Shown here in pieces: positions 18,091 to 27,515 of a stretch of DNA of 33,692 bases. The DNA is taken from positions 1 through 33,692 of the forward strand of contig CABMJK010000010.1 of assembly GCA_902386535.1 (NCBI GenBank). The letters are read 5' to 3'. A program made the position numbers and the translations under genes. Source of the DNA: Candidatus Burarchaeum australiense (GTDB taxonomy: Archaea; Micrarchaeota; Micrarchaeia; Burarchaeales; Burarchaeaceae). How positions within the stretch are numbered: position 1 is the first letter of the stretch; every line of letters starts with the position of its first letter. The notes under the pieces were generated by a model, which was not told where the DNA came from, searched no databases, and saw only the letters and a program-made list of their open reading frames with translations.

Positions 18091-18492
18091 CTAGGCTGCC
18101 TTCTCCGCGGGCACGGCTGCCGCAGCCCCCGTTTTTCTCTGCGCCCGCACGATGGCGGTTGCCATGGCCACTGCGCACACGGCGATTATCGCCAGGGCCA
18201 GGGACGTGGCCACGGTTCCCCTCAGCAAAAGCATCGTGAAAAACATCGCGCCCGCGAGCGCCGCAGCGCAGGCAATTCCCGCGCCCTCCTCGTTCCCTAT
18301 TCCGAATTCTTCCGCGCCCTTCAGCACGAAATAGGCAAGCCCGCCGCAGGCGAGGAGCAGGACAACTGCGAACTGGCTGTAGTCCGGGCCTCCGAGCCCC
18401 CCGAATTTCATTATCACGAGCATCGCGGAGGCTATCACTATCCATGCAGCCACGAATACGCCGTCTCCTTTCGAATCAGCCAACTTGTCCAC
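18091..18492 (-). CDS. Small multi-pass membrane protein
   Basis: 133 aa with about four hydrophobic segments. Confidence 0.65.
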   Translation of the reverse strand: MDKLADSKGDGVFVAAWIVIASAMLVIMKFGGLGGPDYSQFAVVLLLACGGLAYFVLKGAEEFGIGNEEGAGIACAAALAGAMFFTMLLLRGTVATSLALAIIAVCAVAMATAIVRAQRKTGAAAAVPAEKAA

Positions 18493-18576
18493 CCTTTCCC
18501 CGGTTCATGCCGTTCCCGAGAAACCCCCTTAATACGTAATCTAATATTTAATAAGGATTGGGTGGAAAAAACCATC

Positions 18577-19794
18577 ATGCGCTTTTCGCCAATCGCATTT
18601 CTCGCACTGGCGCTAGTTTGCCTTCTTCCCGCCTTCGCACTGGCCCTGGACCTGCCAGAGCCGCATTACACCACTAGCACGGTGGACGTTCTCTACCAGC
18701 ACCAGCTTCCTCCCGTCACGCTTGCCGAAGTGACCGAAGTCCACGGCTGCGCCCTCGAGCCCGCGTACCTCAACATCTCGCCGTCGGACAACAAGATGAC
18801 CGTGCGAGTAACTTACCTCTATGCCAATGGCACCGAGTCCGTGGTTTTCGAGAAGGACTACGACCCCCTGGCTTTCCCGAGCGGCATCAGCTACACCTAT
18901 GCCATTCCAAGAGAAGGCGAATATGCGCTTACGATACTCTACTATAACCAGCTTAACAAGCGCCGCACTTTCATCGTGGACTGCACCTACAACGCCAGTG
19001 CCTACGTGCCCCAGCCCCCCGCAGTCCCGCCTTCGACTCCGCCGGCCCAGCCGCCCGCGCAGCCTCCTTCCACCAACGTCTCCGGCAATGCAACGGTGCC
19101 TCCGGTCCAGCCGCCGGCAACAAACGTCTCCGGCAACGCGTCGCTGCCGCCCGGCCAGACCTTCGAGGACGAGACCGCGGCCTTCAATGCAATAGGCAAT
19201 GCCGCCTACACCATAGATGTGACCCGCAATGAAGGTGCCGACGTAACCCCTGCCCAGCAAAAGCTCGACCAGGCTCGCTCCGCCTATGCTTCCGAGAATT
19301 ACAAGGAGGCCCTTTCGCTTGCCCAGGAAGCCACGGCGCTTGCCGAGAAGGCCCGGATGCCCGTGAACCAAACCTCGAACGTGAGCGGCGGAGGCTTCCA
19401 GCTCCCGTCAATCCAGCTGCCCTCCATCGACCTGTCCGGAATTTCGGCAGGCCTGTCGGGGATCGTCTCCGCCCTCCTGTCAAACATTCTGCTGATAGTC
19501 GGCGTAATCGTGGTTGCCGCCGCAGCCTTCTTCCTCCTGCAGCGCAAAAAGAGGGAAAAGGAGTCGCAGCCGCCGCCGGAGAAGCCCATGTCCGGGGAGC
19601 AGCTTCCGTCCTCGCGCAGGTCCCGCGAGGAGGTTGATGCCGAGCTCGGGTCAGAGGAGAAGGCTGGCGAGGAGGAAGCGCCGTCTTCAGAGGGAGGCGA
19701 AGCGCCCCAGGGCGGCGAGGAGCAAAAAGAAGGCGGGGAAAGCTATGGCCGGCCGGAGTCTGAAGACAACGCTCCGCAAACCCATGCGCCGTAA
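18577..19794 (+). CDS. Surface protein: signal peptide, beta domain, Pro-rich linker, helical juxtamembrane module, TM, acidic cytoplasmic tail
   Basis: Start ATG 18577 with GGTGG upstream and TAATATTTAA element; MRFSPIAFLALALVCLLPAFALA; TFEDETAAFNAIGNAAYTIDVTRNEGADVTPAQQKLDQARSAYASENYKEALSLAQEATALAEKA; TM LLIVGVIVVAAAAFFLLQRKKREKE. The track ORF begins artefactually at 17827. Confidence 0.82.
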   Translation: MRFSPIAFLALALVCLLPAFALALDLPEPHYTTSTVDVLYQHQLPPVTLAEVTEVHGCALEPAYLNISPSDNKMTVRVTYLYANGTESVVFEKDYDPLAFPSGISYTYAIPREGEYALTILYYNQLNKRRTFIVDCTYNASAYVPQPPAVPPSTPPAQPPAQPPSTNVSGNATVPPVQPPATNVSGNASLPPGQTFEDETAAFNAIGNAAYTIDVTRNEGADVTPAQQKLDQARSAYASENYKEALSLAQEATALAEKARMPVNQTSNVSGGGFQLPSIQLPSIDLSGISAGLSGIVSALLSNILLIVGVIVVAAAAFFLLQRKKREKESQPPPEKPMSGEQLPSSRRSREEVDAELGSEEKAGEEEAPSSEGGEAPQGGEEQKEGGESYGRPESEDNAPQTHAP

Positions 19795-20002
19795 GACGAA
19801 GGAGGAAGCGAGAAATTCCCAGATGAGGCACCTGACGAATCTTCCCATCCATAGACGTGTTTTCATCCCGGGCCCTCCTTCGGTTTCCTCATCCCTCCCC
19901 GTAGAAGATAGGTTTATAAACAATAAAGATTCATTACCCCCAGATAGTTCCAAAGAGGTTCCGATAGAGATAGCGATCTCAAAAACATATGAGGTGGTGG
20001 AT

Positions 20003-22021
20003 GTGAAAGGTAAGCTGTTCGTTCTGACGTTAGTTGCGATGATGTTCCTGTCGAGCATCGCAGCCGCATGGGACCCGGTGATGAACCAATCGGTCATCTT
20101 CGGCTCAAATCCCACGAAAGTGCTTCTTAACTCGTCCTCCAACTCTTCCATCGTGTTCAACGTTACTGCCATAAACCAGTCCAACCTGATTTCGCTGTTC
20201 GTAAACACTACGAGCTGCAAACTTTACGTCTCGCTGCCCGGCACCGACTACATGGTCGGCCCGGTCAACACCACCAACTCGAGCGGATTGGCATTAACCG
20301 CGAATCAAATAGGTTTCTCATTCATAATAGGCAATGCCACCGTGGGTGCGCTTGCCGAGAGGGGCAGGGAGAACGCCTACAACGTGACCGTCAACTGCAC
20401 GTTCACCAACGGCACCTTCACCTGGAACTCCACGAACTCAACCAACCTGACGATTGACGTAACTGCGCCGACGGTTGCCCTGCGCTACCCGGCGGACAAG
20501 ACGTGGAACAGCTCATGGGGTCCGGTGACTTTCTCATGGACTCATGTCGACACGGGCACCAACGTTTCGAGGTGCAACCTCTATCTGGCATCACAGAACT
20601 CCTCGCAGTCCACACCCAGCTCAGCCGGAGTGGGCAACGTTTCGATACTTTGGGCGCTGAACACAACCAACGCCACAAACGTTTCGACCGGCACCAGCAA
20701 CCTGATGTACTACCAGGGCGGCACACTCGCCTTGCCTTACGTGACTGCGGATGCGAACGTAAGCTGGAACGTCCAGTGCTTTGACTTCGCGGGCAACGGC
20801 GCCTTTGCAACGAGCAACAGGAGCGTTGTCATCGACAACAGTTCGCCCGTGTATGTCAAGCTGGTTTCACCGACCAACAACACCGCGGTTGTCTGCGGCC
20901 ACTCAATTGGCTTCGGCTTCAGCGTCTATGATGACTGGGGCCTGGCAAGCTGCTCGGTAGCGTTGAACTACTCGGGCATTGCGGCGGGTGACATGGATGC
21001 AGACCACTCTCCTGGCGGCATTGGCTTCAAGACGAATGCCACGGCCACGTACTCAACGAACACAGTCGGTCCCAACGGCAACTGGCTGGAGACGACCTTC
21101 TACAACGTGTCTGCCGGCATTACCAACTACATAAGCTTCGCAATCCCGAACGTCAACTTCTCATCGGTCAACTGGACCGTGCGATGCACTGACCATGCGG
21201 GCCACAACACGACCAACACGACCTGGTTCCTGGTGACCCTGACCAATGATACGGGAGCAAACCGTGGCACCGGTGGCGCCGGGTCTAACCCAGCGCCCAG
21301 CGTGGACGTGTCAACTGGGTGCGTTGGCGAGTCGACGACAATTTCCGTGTCGGGCTTGTACAACCCCGTGAACATCAACGTGATGAAAGTGGACGTGGCG
21401 CCCTCGCAGAGCGTCTATACCACCGTCCTGAACTACGACGGCTCGGTGAACTTCGTCGCGAGCGCGAAGGGCTCCTACTCTGCCTATCTTTCAGGCACCG
21501 GGCTGACCCCAATGTCAGTGCCCTTCTCTGTCACGTGCGACTCTAGCCCCGTGACCACGCCGACGCCAACAACTCCTCCAGAGACAACCACTCCGCCGGC
21601 CCAGCCGCCGGCACAACCCGAGCAGCCACCCGTGCAGCCTCCGGCCCAGCCTCCTGCAGTAACGCAGGCTGACGCCCAGAGCGCGTACAACGCTGCCAAT
21701 GCGGCCATAGTCGCTGCGGCTGACGCAAACAAGGACGTGTCAGCTGCCCAGAGCAAACTCGCAGAAGCCCTGTCTGCCCTGAATGCGGGCAACTACGAGA
21801 ATGCGGTGACTCTGTCGAATGCGGCGGCCTCGTTGGCTGAGAGCGCGAGTGCGCTGGCACCGACCACTCCAACCACGCCTGCACCGACCACTCCAACCAC
21901 GCCTGCACCGACCACTCCAACACCCGCTCCGAGCGGCACAAACTGGCTGCTCTGGATAGTGGTGATAGTGGTGATCGTGGCAGCGGCCTACTACCTCATG
22001 ACCAAGAGGAAGAAGTATTGA
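20003..22021 (+). CDS. Large surface protein: Ig-like repeats, Pro/Thr linker, helical juxtamembrane module, C-terminal TM
   Basis: GTG start after GAGGTGGTGG; VKGKLFVLTLVAMMFLSSIAAAW signal; DVTAPTVALRYPADKTWNSSWGPVTFSW Ig-like repeats; QADAQSAYNAANAAIVAAADANKDVSAAQSKLAEALSALNAGNYENAVTLSNAAASLAESA; TM plus KRKKY. The track ORF begins artefactually at 19514. Confidence 0.85.
   Translation: MKGKLFVLTLVAMMFLSSIAAAWDPVMNQSVIFGSNPTKVLLNSSSNSSIVFNVTAINQSNLISLFVNTTSCKLYVSLPGTDYMVGPVNTTNSSGLALTANQIGFSFIIGNATVGALAERGRENAYNVTVNCTFTNGTFTWNSTNSTNLTIDVTAPTVALRYPADKTWNSSWGPVTFSWTHVDTGTNVSRCNLYLASQNSSQSTPSSAGVGNVSILWALNTTNATNVSTGTSNLMYYQGGTLALPYVTADANVSWNVQCFDFAGNGAFATSNRSVVIDNSSPVYVKLVSPTNNTAVVCGHSIGFGFSVYDDWGLASCSVALNYSGIAAGDMDADHSPGGIGFKTNATATYSTNTVGPNGNWLETTFYNVSAGITNYISFAIPNVNFSSVNWTVRCTDHAGHNTTNTTWFLVTLTNDTGANRGTGGAGSNPAPSVDVSTGCVGESTTISVSGLYNPVNINVMKVDVAPSQSVYTTVLNYDGSVNFVASAKGSYSAYLSGTGLTPMSVPFSVTCDSSPVTTPTPTTPPETTTPPAQPPAQPEQPPVQPPAQPPAVTQADAQSAYNAANAAIVAAADANKDVSAAQSKLAEALSALNAGNYENAVTLSNAAASLAESASALAPTTPTTPAPTTPTTPAPTTPTPAPSGTNWLLWIVVIVVIVAAAYYLMTKRKKY
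21857..21920 (+). repeat. 24-bp tandem repeat (GCACCGACCACTCCAACCACGCCT), about 2.7 copies, encoding APTTPTTP
   Basis: Two exact units at 21857-21880 and 21881-21904, then a partial third unit. Confidence 0.85.
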
Positions 22022-22211
22022 GGCATAGGGCGTAGGACGGAACGATAAGTGGGGGCGGGCGCAAAGGCTTGCCCCATTCTCTTTCTTTTGTTTTCCATCC
22101 CCCAGCGCAAGCAGGAGGATTCGTCTGCGCTGCGGGAAAGACGGACAGACGGAGGGCGGGCGGGCCGAAAAGTTTTTTAAATAGGGGATTTATTTGTGTG
22201 CGGGTGACCAA

Positions 22212-22775
22212 ATGAGCAGAAATTTAGTGCTAATAGTCCTGATAGCTTCCATCATGGTGCTATCTGCCTTTGCCACGGCGGAGGTGACGAAGACTGACGC
22301 GCAAAATGCCATAAGTGCCGCGGACTATGCCATTTACACTGCGCAGCAGGCCAACAAGAACACCACGCTTGCCGAGGCCAAGCTGGCCCAGGCAATAAGC
22401 GCGCTCACCGGAGACTATTCTGGTGCCCTGAATCTGGCCAATCAGGCCAAGACGTTAGCCGAAAGCGCGCCTTCCCTGACCCCCACGCCCGCTCCAGCGC
22501 CGCCAGTGCAAAACCAGACCAATTCCACAGGCGCAGGCAATCAGGGCTCCACAGCGCCTTCAGGGGAGCAGCAGACGCCTGGCAGCAGCACAACCCCTCC
22601 ATCCGGCACCGAGCCGCAGGCTCCTGCCCCGACAACAACGCCTCCCGCAACGACCAGCGAGGCCAGCAGCGGCCCCAACTGGCTGTTCATAGGCGGCGTC
22701 CTGTTCTTCTTCGGAGCAGGTGCAGTCACTTTCCTGATAATCATATGGTATTTCTTCCTCAGAAGGCGCTACTAG
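22212..22775 (+). CDS. Short surface protein with helical juxtamembrane module, Pro/Thr/Ser linker and C-terminal TM
   Basis: ATG 22212 with GGGTGA upstream; MSRNLVLIVLIASIMVLSAFATA signal; KTDAQNAISAADYAIYTAQQANKNTTLAEAKLAQAISALTGDYSGALNLANQAKTLAESA; TM plus RRRY. Confidence 0.8.
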   Translation: MSRNLVLIVLIASIMVLSAFATAEVTKTDAQNAISAADYAIYTAQQANKNTTLAEAKLAQAISALTGDYSGALNLANQAKTLAESAPSLTPTPAPAPPVQNQTNSTGAGNQGSTAPSGEQQTPGSSTTPPSGTEPQAPAPTTTPPATTSEASSGPNWLFIGGVLFFFGAGAVTFLIIIWYFFLRRRY

Positions 22776-22870
22776 GCAGGGGCGCAACAGTTTAGGAAGG
22801 AAATCATCGCGCTAGCGCGCGGTATCATTTTAAATTCTAGCCGCGAATAGCCCAAGCGGCAGGCGTTCGC

Positions 22871-23845
22871 ATGGAGGCAACCGAAATAATCTGGACCGAG
22901 AAGTACAGGCCGCACACGCTGGACGAGCTCGTGGGCCAGAAGGAGACCGTTGAAAGGCTCAAGGCCTACGTGAAGGCCCGCAACATGCCCCATCTGCTGT
23001 TTGCAGGCCCGCCAGGAGTCGGCAAGACCACGGCCACGCTTGCGCTCTGCCGCGACCTTTTCGGCGAGCGCTACCGCGAGTCCCTGCTCGAGCTGAACGC
23101 CAGCGACGAGCGGGGCATCGACGTCGTGCGCGAGAAGATAAAGGATTACGCGCGCACAATGGCGCTCAGCGAAGTGCCCTTCAAGATAATCTTTTTGGAC
23201 GAGGCCGACGCGCTCACGTCCGACGCGCAGAATGCGCTGCGCAGGACCATGGAGCTCTACGCCTCGACCACGCGCTTCATCCTCTCGTGCAACTACAGCA
23301 GCAAGGTGATAGCGCCCATACAGAGCAGGTGCGCGGTCTTCAGGTTCCGTGCGCTCGAGGAGAAGGAAATAGCCCGCATGCTCGACCACATCGCGAAAAA
23401 GGAGAAGCTGCACCTGACCGACGAGGGCGTGAAGGCCATAATTTACGTCAGCGAGGGCGACCTGCGCATGGCCATAAACGCGCTGCAGGGCGCCGCCTCC
23501 ATCTCGGGCAAGATTACCGACGAAGCGGTCTTCAAGGCCAGCTCGCGCGCCAAGCCCGACGAGATCGAGAAGATGGTGAAGCACGCGATTGACGGCGAGT
23601 TCATGAAGGCGCGCGAGGCGCTGGACAAGGTCATGGTCGAGTACGGCATGAGCGGCGAGGACGTCATCCTGCAAGTCTACAAGGAGGTGACGGGGCTCGA
23701 CATCGACGACCACAAGAAAGTGATGATGATTGACAGGATTGGCGAGTACAACTTCAGGCTGAGCGAGGGCGCGAACGAGCGGATACAGCTCGAGGCCCTG
23801 CTCGCGCAGCTCATGCTGCTGGGCGAGGATTCGAGGAAGAAATAG
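22871..23845 (+). CDS. rfcS: Replication factor C small subunit
   Basis: EKYRPHTLDELVGQ, GPPGVGKTT Walker A, FLDEADALTSDAQNALRRTME, CNYSSKVIAPIQSRC. Confidence 0.97.
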   Translation: MEATEIIWTEKYRPHTLDELVGQKETVERLKAYVKARNMPHLLFAGPPGVGKTTATLALCRDLFGERYRESLLELNASDERGIDVVREKIKDYARTMALSEVPFKIIFLDEADALTSDAQNALRRTMELYASTTRFILSCNYSSKVIAPIQSRCAVFRFRALEEKEIARMLDHIAKKEKLHLTDEGVKAIIYVSEGDLRMAINALQGAASISGKITDEAVFKASSRAKPDEIEKMVKHAIDGEFMKAREALDKVMVEYGMSGEDVILQVYKEVTGLDIDDHKKVMMIDRIGEYNFRLSEGANERIQLEALLAQLMLLGEDSRKK

Positions 23846-23892
23846 TGCTCTGCCTGCGTAATGGTCATGCTGTTCCGGGCTCTAAAAAAAGT

Positions 23893-25152
23893 CTAGCCTG
23901 CTTTTCCTGAATCTTTATCTTCTTTCTCCTTCCCCTTGGGCGCCAGCTTCACGCGCATCTCGCCCTCGGGTCCCCTCGTAATCGCCACTTCCATGTTGGA
24001 ACTGCCAATGAGCTCGCGCAGCTGCTCGTAGGTGTATGCGCCAGGCTCCTCCTTGCTCCCGCCAGCCCTTCCGCCCGCAGCCCCGGCTGAGCCAGAAGAG
24101 CGCTGGCCGATGATTTCCTCGCGCTTGCTCCTTATCTTGTTCAGCGGCACGAGCGCGTGCTCTATTGCCAGGTTCCTGCGCGCAGCCTTGCCGCCGAAAA
24201 CGCTCTCAAGCCCGAAGTCCACGATGCCCTTGCCCTGGTAAATGAAATTCACGACCGCGTCGAACTCGCGCGCGATGTCGTTCACGACCATGCTCGTCTC
24301 GTTCCTGCCGCCCGCGACGACGAATTCGCCCTCGCCCAGGTAGCCCACGAAGCCGCGCCTGCTGTCCCACTCGCTCACCTTGTCCTGCAGCAGCTGCGAG
24401 ACCAGGCGCACAATCGCCTTGGCATCCTCCTCTCCGTATTCCTCGCGGTAATCGTCAAGGTTCTTCACGTGCAGGTTTGTGACCTCGAAATCCTCTGCGC
24501 TGACCACGCGCTCGATCTCGGCGCTCAGCCTGTGCTCGTCGGGCAGGTCGACCAGCGGGTCGAAGCGCTTGCCCTTCTTGCGCAGGAAGATGTTCGTGAG
24601 CGAGCGCAGCTGCTTGGGCTCGAACGGCTTCTTTATGTAGTAGTCCGCGCCGTACTTCAGGCCCTTGAACCTGTTCTTCACCGCGTCTGTCGCGGAGACT
24701 ATGATGATTATCGTGTTCTTGAGTTCCGGGTCCTTCTTCACGGTCTGGCAGATGTCCAGCCCGTCCACGCCCGGCAGCATGATGTCGAGCACGATGAGGT
24801 CAGGCCTGAACTCGCGTATCTGCTTCATCGCGTCCCTGCCCTCGTGTGCCTGCCTTATCGCGTAGCCCGAGCCGAGCGAGAATTTCACGAGGTTGTTTAT
24901 GTTCGGGTCGTCCTCGACAATAAGCACTTTCTTGCGCACGTTCAGCTGCAGCGAATACCAGGTCACGCTGTTGCCCACAGTGCGGGCCTCTATGGCGCCA
25001 TGCTCCTTCAGGCTCTTCAGCACGCCCGCCAGCTCCTCCTGCGGCAACTCGAGCCTGCCCGCGAGTTCGCTCTCGCTAATCCCCTCTTCGTTGCTTTCTA
25101 TCGCCTGGAGCACGCGGGCCTCAAGCTTGATAGCACTTGGCACGTCGTTCAT
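23893..25152 (-). CDS. Response regulator: N-terminal winged helix, REC domain, degenerate GGDEF-like domain
   Basis: KKVLIVEDDPNINNLVKFSL...LIVLDIMLPGVDGLDICQTV...YYIKKPFEP; then DPLVDLPDEHRLSAEIERVV...GFVGYLGEGEFVVAGG. Confidence 0.88.
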   Translation of the reverse strand: MNDVPSAIKLEARVLQAIESNEEGISESELAGRLELPQEELAGVLKSLKEHGAIEARTVGNSVTWYSLQLNVRKKVLIVEDDPNINNLVKFSLGSGYAIRQAHEGRDAMKQIREFRPDLIVLDIMLPGVDGLDICQTVKKDPELKNTIIIIVSATDAVKNRFKGLKYGADYYIKKPFEPKQLRSLTNIFLRKKGKRFDPLVDLPDEHRLSAEIERVVSAEDFEVTNLHVKNLDDYREEYGEEDAKAIVRLVSQLLQDKVSEWDSRRGFVGYLGEGEFVVAGGRNETSMVVNDIAREFDAVVNFIYQGKGIVDFGLESVFGGKAARRNLAIEHALVPLNKIRSKREEIIGQRSSGSAGAAGGRAGGSKEEPGAYTYEQLRELIGSSNMEVAITRGPEGEMRVKLAPKGKEKEDKDSGKAG

Positions 25153-25357
25153 TCACTCGCCTTTGTCGCCTTCCGAGAAATGGGCGCGAAAGAATATAAA
25201 GGGCGCGGTTTTGGCTCGCGCCCGTCGCGTTGCCCCGATTCCCTGGCGCGGAGGGTGCCTCGCGCCCGCACCCTGTTCCGGCGCCCTGGCGCGGTTTTGC
25301 CTCCAATCTGAATCGCCCACCGCTCACTTTATATTCCCGGAAACCAATAGCACGCCG

Positions 25358-27355
25358 ATGAATGCGACCGGCGAGGCGCTGCCAGGCTTCATGGCTGCGA
25401 TGGGGGCAAACAAAAGCCTAGCCGAGCTTTTGCGCTCGCTGCCGGCCGCGCTCGCAGCGCTCACCCTGCCGGCCAAGTTCGACGAGGCCGCGCTCGCTTT
25501 CCTGCCCGAGGGCCGCGAGGAGAGTTTCGAGGCCAAGGCGCTTTTCGGGAAAGGATGCTGGTCTGGCAAGATGCCATTCGCAGGCTCGGCGGTGCAGGCC
25601 GCGGTTGAGAAGCGCGCCCCGCTCACCGAGGCCGGAATAGGAAAGTACAGCAACTATTTCGACGTGCGCAAGCTGGCCGAGGCCGGGCTCCTGAGCTACG
25701 CCATCTTTCCGCTTTCGTGCGAGGGCCGGATTTTCGCCACGCTCAATTTCGCCAGTGCAAACGAGAACGCATTCTCCGAGGCCAGCCTGCGGCTTCTGGA
25801 ATCCGCGGGCGACTACCTGGCCAAATCCACCTATGCCCTCATGAGCAGCGAGCGCGCAAGGCAGCGGAGCACAAGCGAGGCCATTGCGCAACTCCTGCCC
25901 CACATCTATTTCTCGCTCGACTCCGACTTCAGGCTTTCGCCCGCCGACGGTGCGCCGCTCTCCCTACTCGGCTATACGAGCGCCGAACTCGCGGGCCTGC
26001 GCATCTCGAACATAGTGCATTCGGACGACTATGCGCGCCTCGACACGGTGCTTCAGGACCTCTCGGCTGGCGCGACCGTAAAGGACGTGGACTTCACATT
26101 CATAGCCAAGGACAGCTCGCATCGGCGCTTCGAGCTCCGGGGCCGGAAGAACGGCCCGCGCATCGAGTGCCTCCTTCTGCCCTCGGGGCCTGCGGATGGC
26201 GACAAGGGCTCGCGCATGGTGGCTGACTTCGCCGCGCTATCGTCGGACGCCATCTACACCATGGACGTCTTCGGAGTCGTGCGCAGCTGGAGCCCTGGCG
26301 CCCAGCGCATCTTCGGCTACACCGAGGCCGACATCGTGGGCACCGAGGCGCGCAGGCTCTTCCCGAACTCAAGCACGCGCGAGCTGGACGAGATGATGGC
26401 AAGGCTGAAAAGCGGCAACAGCAAGGCGGCGCCTCCAACCCCGCAATCCATGATGACTGCACGTGTGGGCAAGGACAACAAGCCCGTGGCCGTGCTCTCC
26501 TCGGCAATAGCGCTCACGGACGATGACGGCAAGGTCACCGGCTATCTGGAGGTGCTGCGCGACATGCGGCCCGCGGTGCTGCTCGATGCGAAAGAGCGCG
26601 AACTGCGCGAGCAGGTGCGCAAGAACCGCGAGCTGGCCAACGACATCGGAGAGAAGGACAAATTCATATCCGACGTCTCGCACGAGCTCCGCACGCCGCT
26701 CACCAACATACGCGGCTACGCCTCGCTGCTGCGCGATGGCGAGGCTGGCGGGCTGACGCAGCAGCAGCGCGAGTTCACGGAAATAATCTGCGGCCAGACG
26801 GACCGGCTCTCCCAGCTCATAACCGACGTGCTGGACCTTTCGAAGATGGAATCGAACAAGTTCAGGCTCGAGATGCGGCTCTTCGACCCGCGCACGCTGG
26901 AGGAAACCTGCTCGTGCGAGTCCATGGCGCAGGAGAAAGACCTTTACGTGAAATGGAATTTCGGAGATGGCGTGGATGATGTGTACGGCGACCCGGCCAA
27001 GCTCGCGCAGGTGCTCATAAACCTGATTTCAAATGCCATAAAGTTCACCGGCTCGGGCGGCGTGACTGTCAACGTGAAGAACCTGAGCCGCACGTTCGTG
27101 CAGTTCGACGTGAGCGACACGGGCGCGGGCATACCTGCGGATGAGAAGCCCAAGCTGTTCAAGCGCTTCTCGCAGCTCTCCGCAGGAGCCGACAGGAAGG
27201 GCGGCACGGGGCTCGGCCTCGCAATAACCAAGGAGCTCGTGCGCCTGCATGGCGGCAAGATTTGGCTGGCCTCGAGCGAGCCCGGCAAGGGCTCGACATT
27301 CAGCTTCAAGGTAAGGCGCACGCCGCCCCCGAAGAGGGGGAAGAAGGAGGAATAG
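25358..27355 (+). CDS. Sensor histidine kinase (GAF-like, two PAS, HisKA, HATPase_c)
   Basis: Start ATG 25358 after TATA-like TTTATATT; KDKFISDVSHELRTPLTNIRGYASLLRDGE H-box; LINLISNAIKFTGSGG N-box; VSDTGAGIP; GGTGLGLAITKELV. The track ORF begins artefactually at 24893. Confidence 0.93.
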   Translation: MNATGEALPGFMAAMGANKSLAELLRSLPAALAALTLPAKFDEAALAFLPEGREESFEAKALFGKGCWSGKMPFAGSAVQAAVEKRAPLTEAGIGKYSNYFDVRKLAEAGLLSYAIFPLSCEGRIFATLNFASANENAFSEASLRLLESAGDYLAKSTYALMSSERARQRSTSEAIAQLLPHIYFSLDSDFRLSPADGAPLSLLGYTSAELAGLRISNIVHSDDYARLDTVLQDLSAGATVKDVDFTFIAKDSSHRRFELRGRKNGPRIECLLLPSGPADGDKGSRMVADFAALSSDAIYTMDVFGVVRSWSPGAQRIFGYTEADIVGTEARRLFPNSSTRELDEMMARLKSGNSKAAPPTPQSMMTARVGKDNKPVAVLSSAIALTDDDGKVTGYLEVLRDMRPAVLLDAKERELREQVRKNRELANDIGEKDKFISDVSHELRTPLTNIRGYASLLRDGEAGGLTQQQREFTEIICGQTDRLSQLITDVLDLSKMESNKFRLEMRLFDPRTLEETCSCESMAQEKDLYVKWNFGDGVDDVYGDPAKLAQVLINLISNAIKFTGSGGVTVNVKNLSRTFVQFDVSDTGAGIPADEKPKLFKRFSQLSAGADRKGGTGLGLAITKELVRLHGGKIWLASSEPGKGSTFSFKVRRTPPPKRGKKEE

Positions 27356-27385
27356 GTGCGTCCAGGGAAGAAGGAGGAATGGGAG

Positions 27386-27515
27386 CGCCCCCGCTGGGAT
27401 TCGAACCCAGGTCTCAAGCTTTCACCGGCGCCTTTTCTTTACCCTGGGGCTTTCTTTCCGCAGAAAGAAAGGGCCATCGGAAGCTCGAATTCTATCCAGG
27501 CTATACCACGGGGGC
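27386..27515 (-). tRNA. tRNA-Arg (anticodon CCG favoured) with a 56-nt intron at 37/38 (exons 27515-27477 and 27420-27386)
   Basis: Perfect 7-bp acceptor GCCCCCG/CGGGGGC; T-arm CTGGG-TTCGAAT-CCCAG; anticodon stem CGAGC/GCTTG around loop TTCCGA|intron|A; D-arm pairing is weak. Gly-TCC is the less likely alternative register. Confidence 0.8.

Noticed and set aside
17827-18576. N-terminal 250-aa extension of the 655-aa ORF
   Set aside because: Overlaps ileS and another gene antisense; an ATG with RBS and signal peptide at 18577 is the clear start.
22772-23713. Minus-strand 313-aa ORF opposite rfcS
   Set aside because: Antisense shadow of RfcS; no domain or signal.
24157-25311. Plus-strand 384-aa ORF opposite the response regulator
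   Set aside because: Antisense shadow of a clear REC-domain protein.
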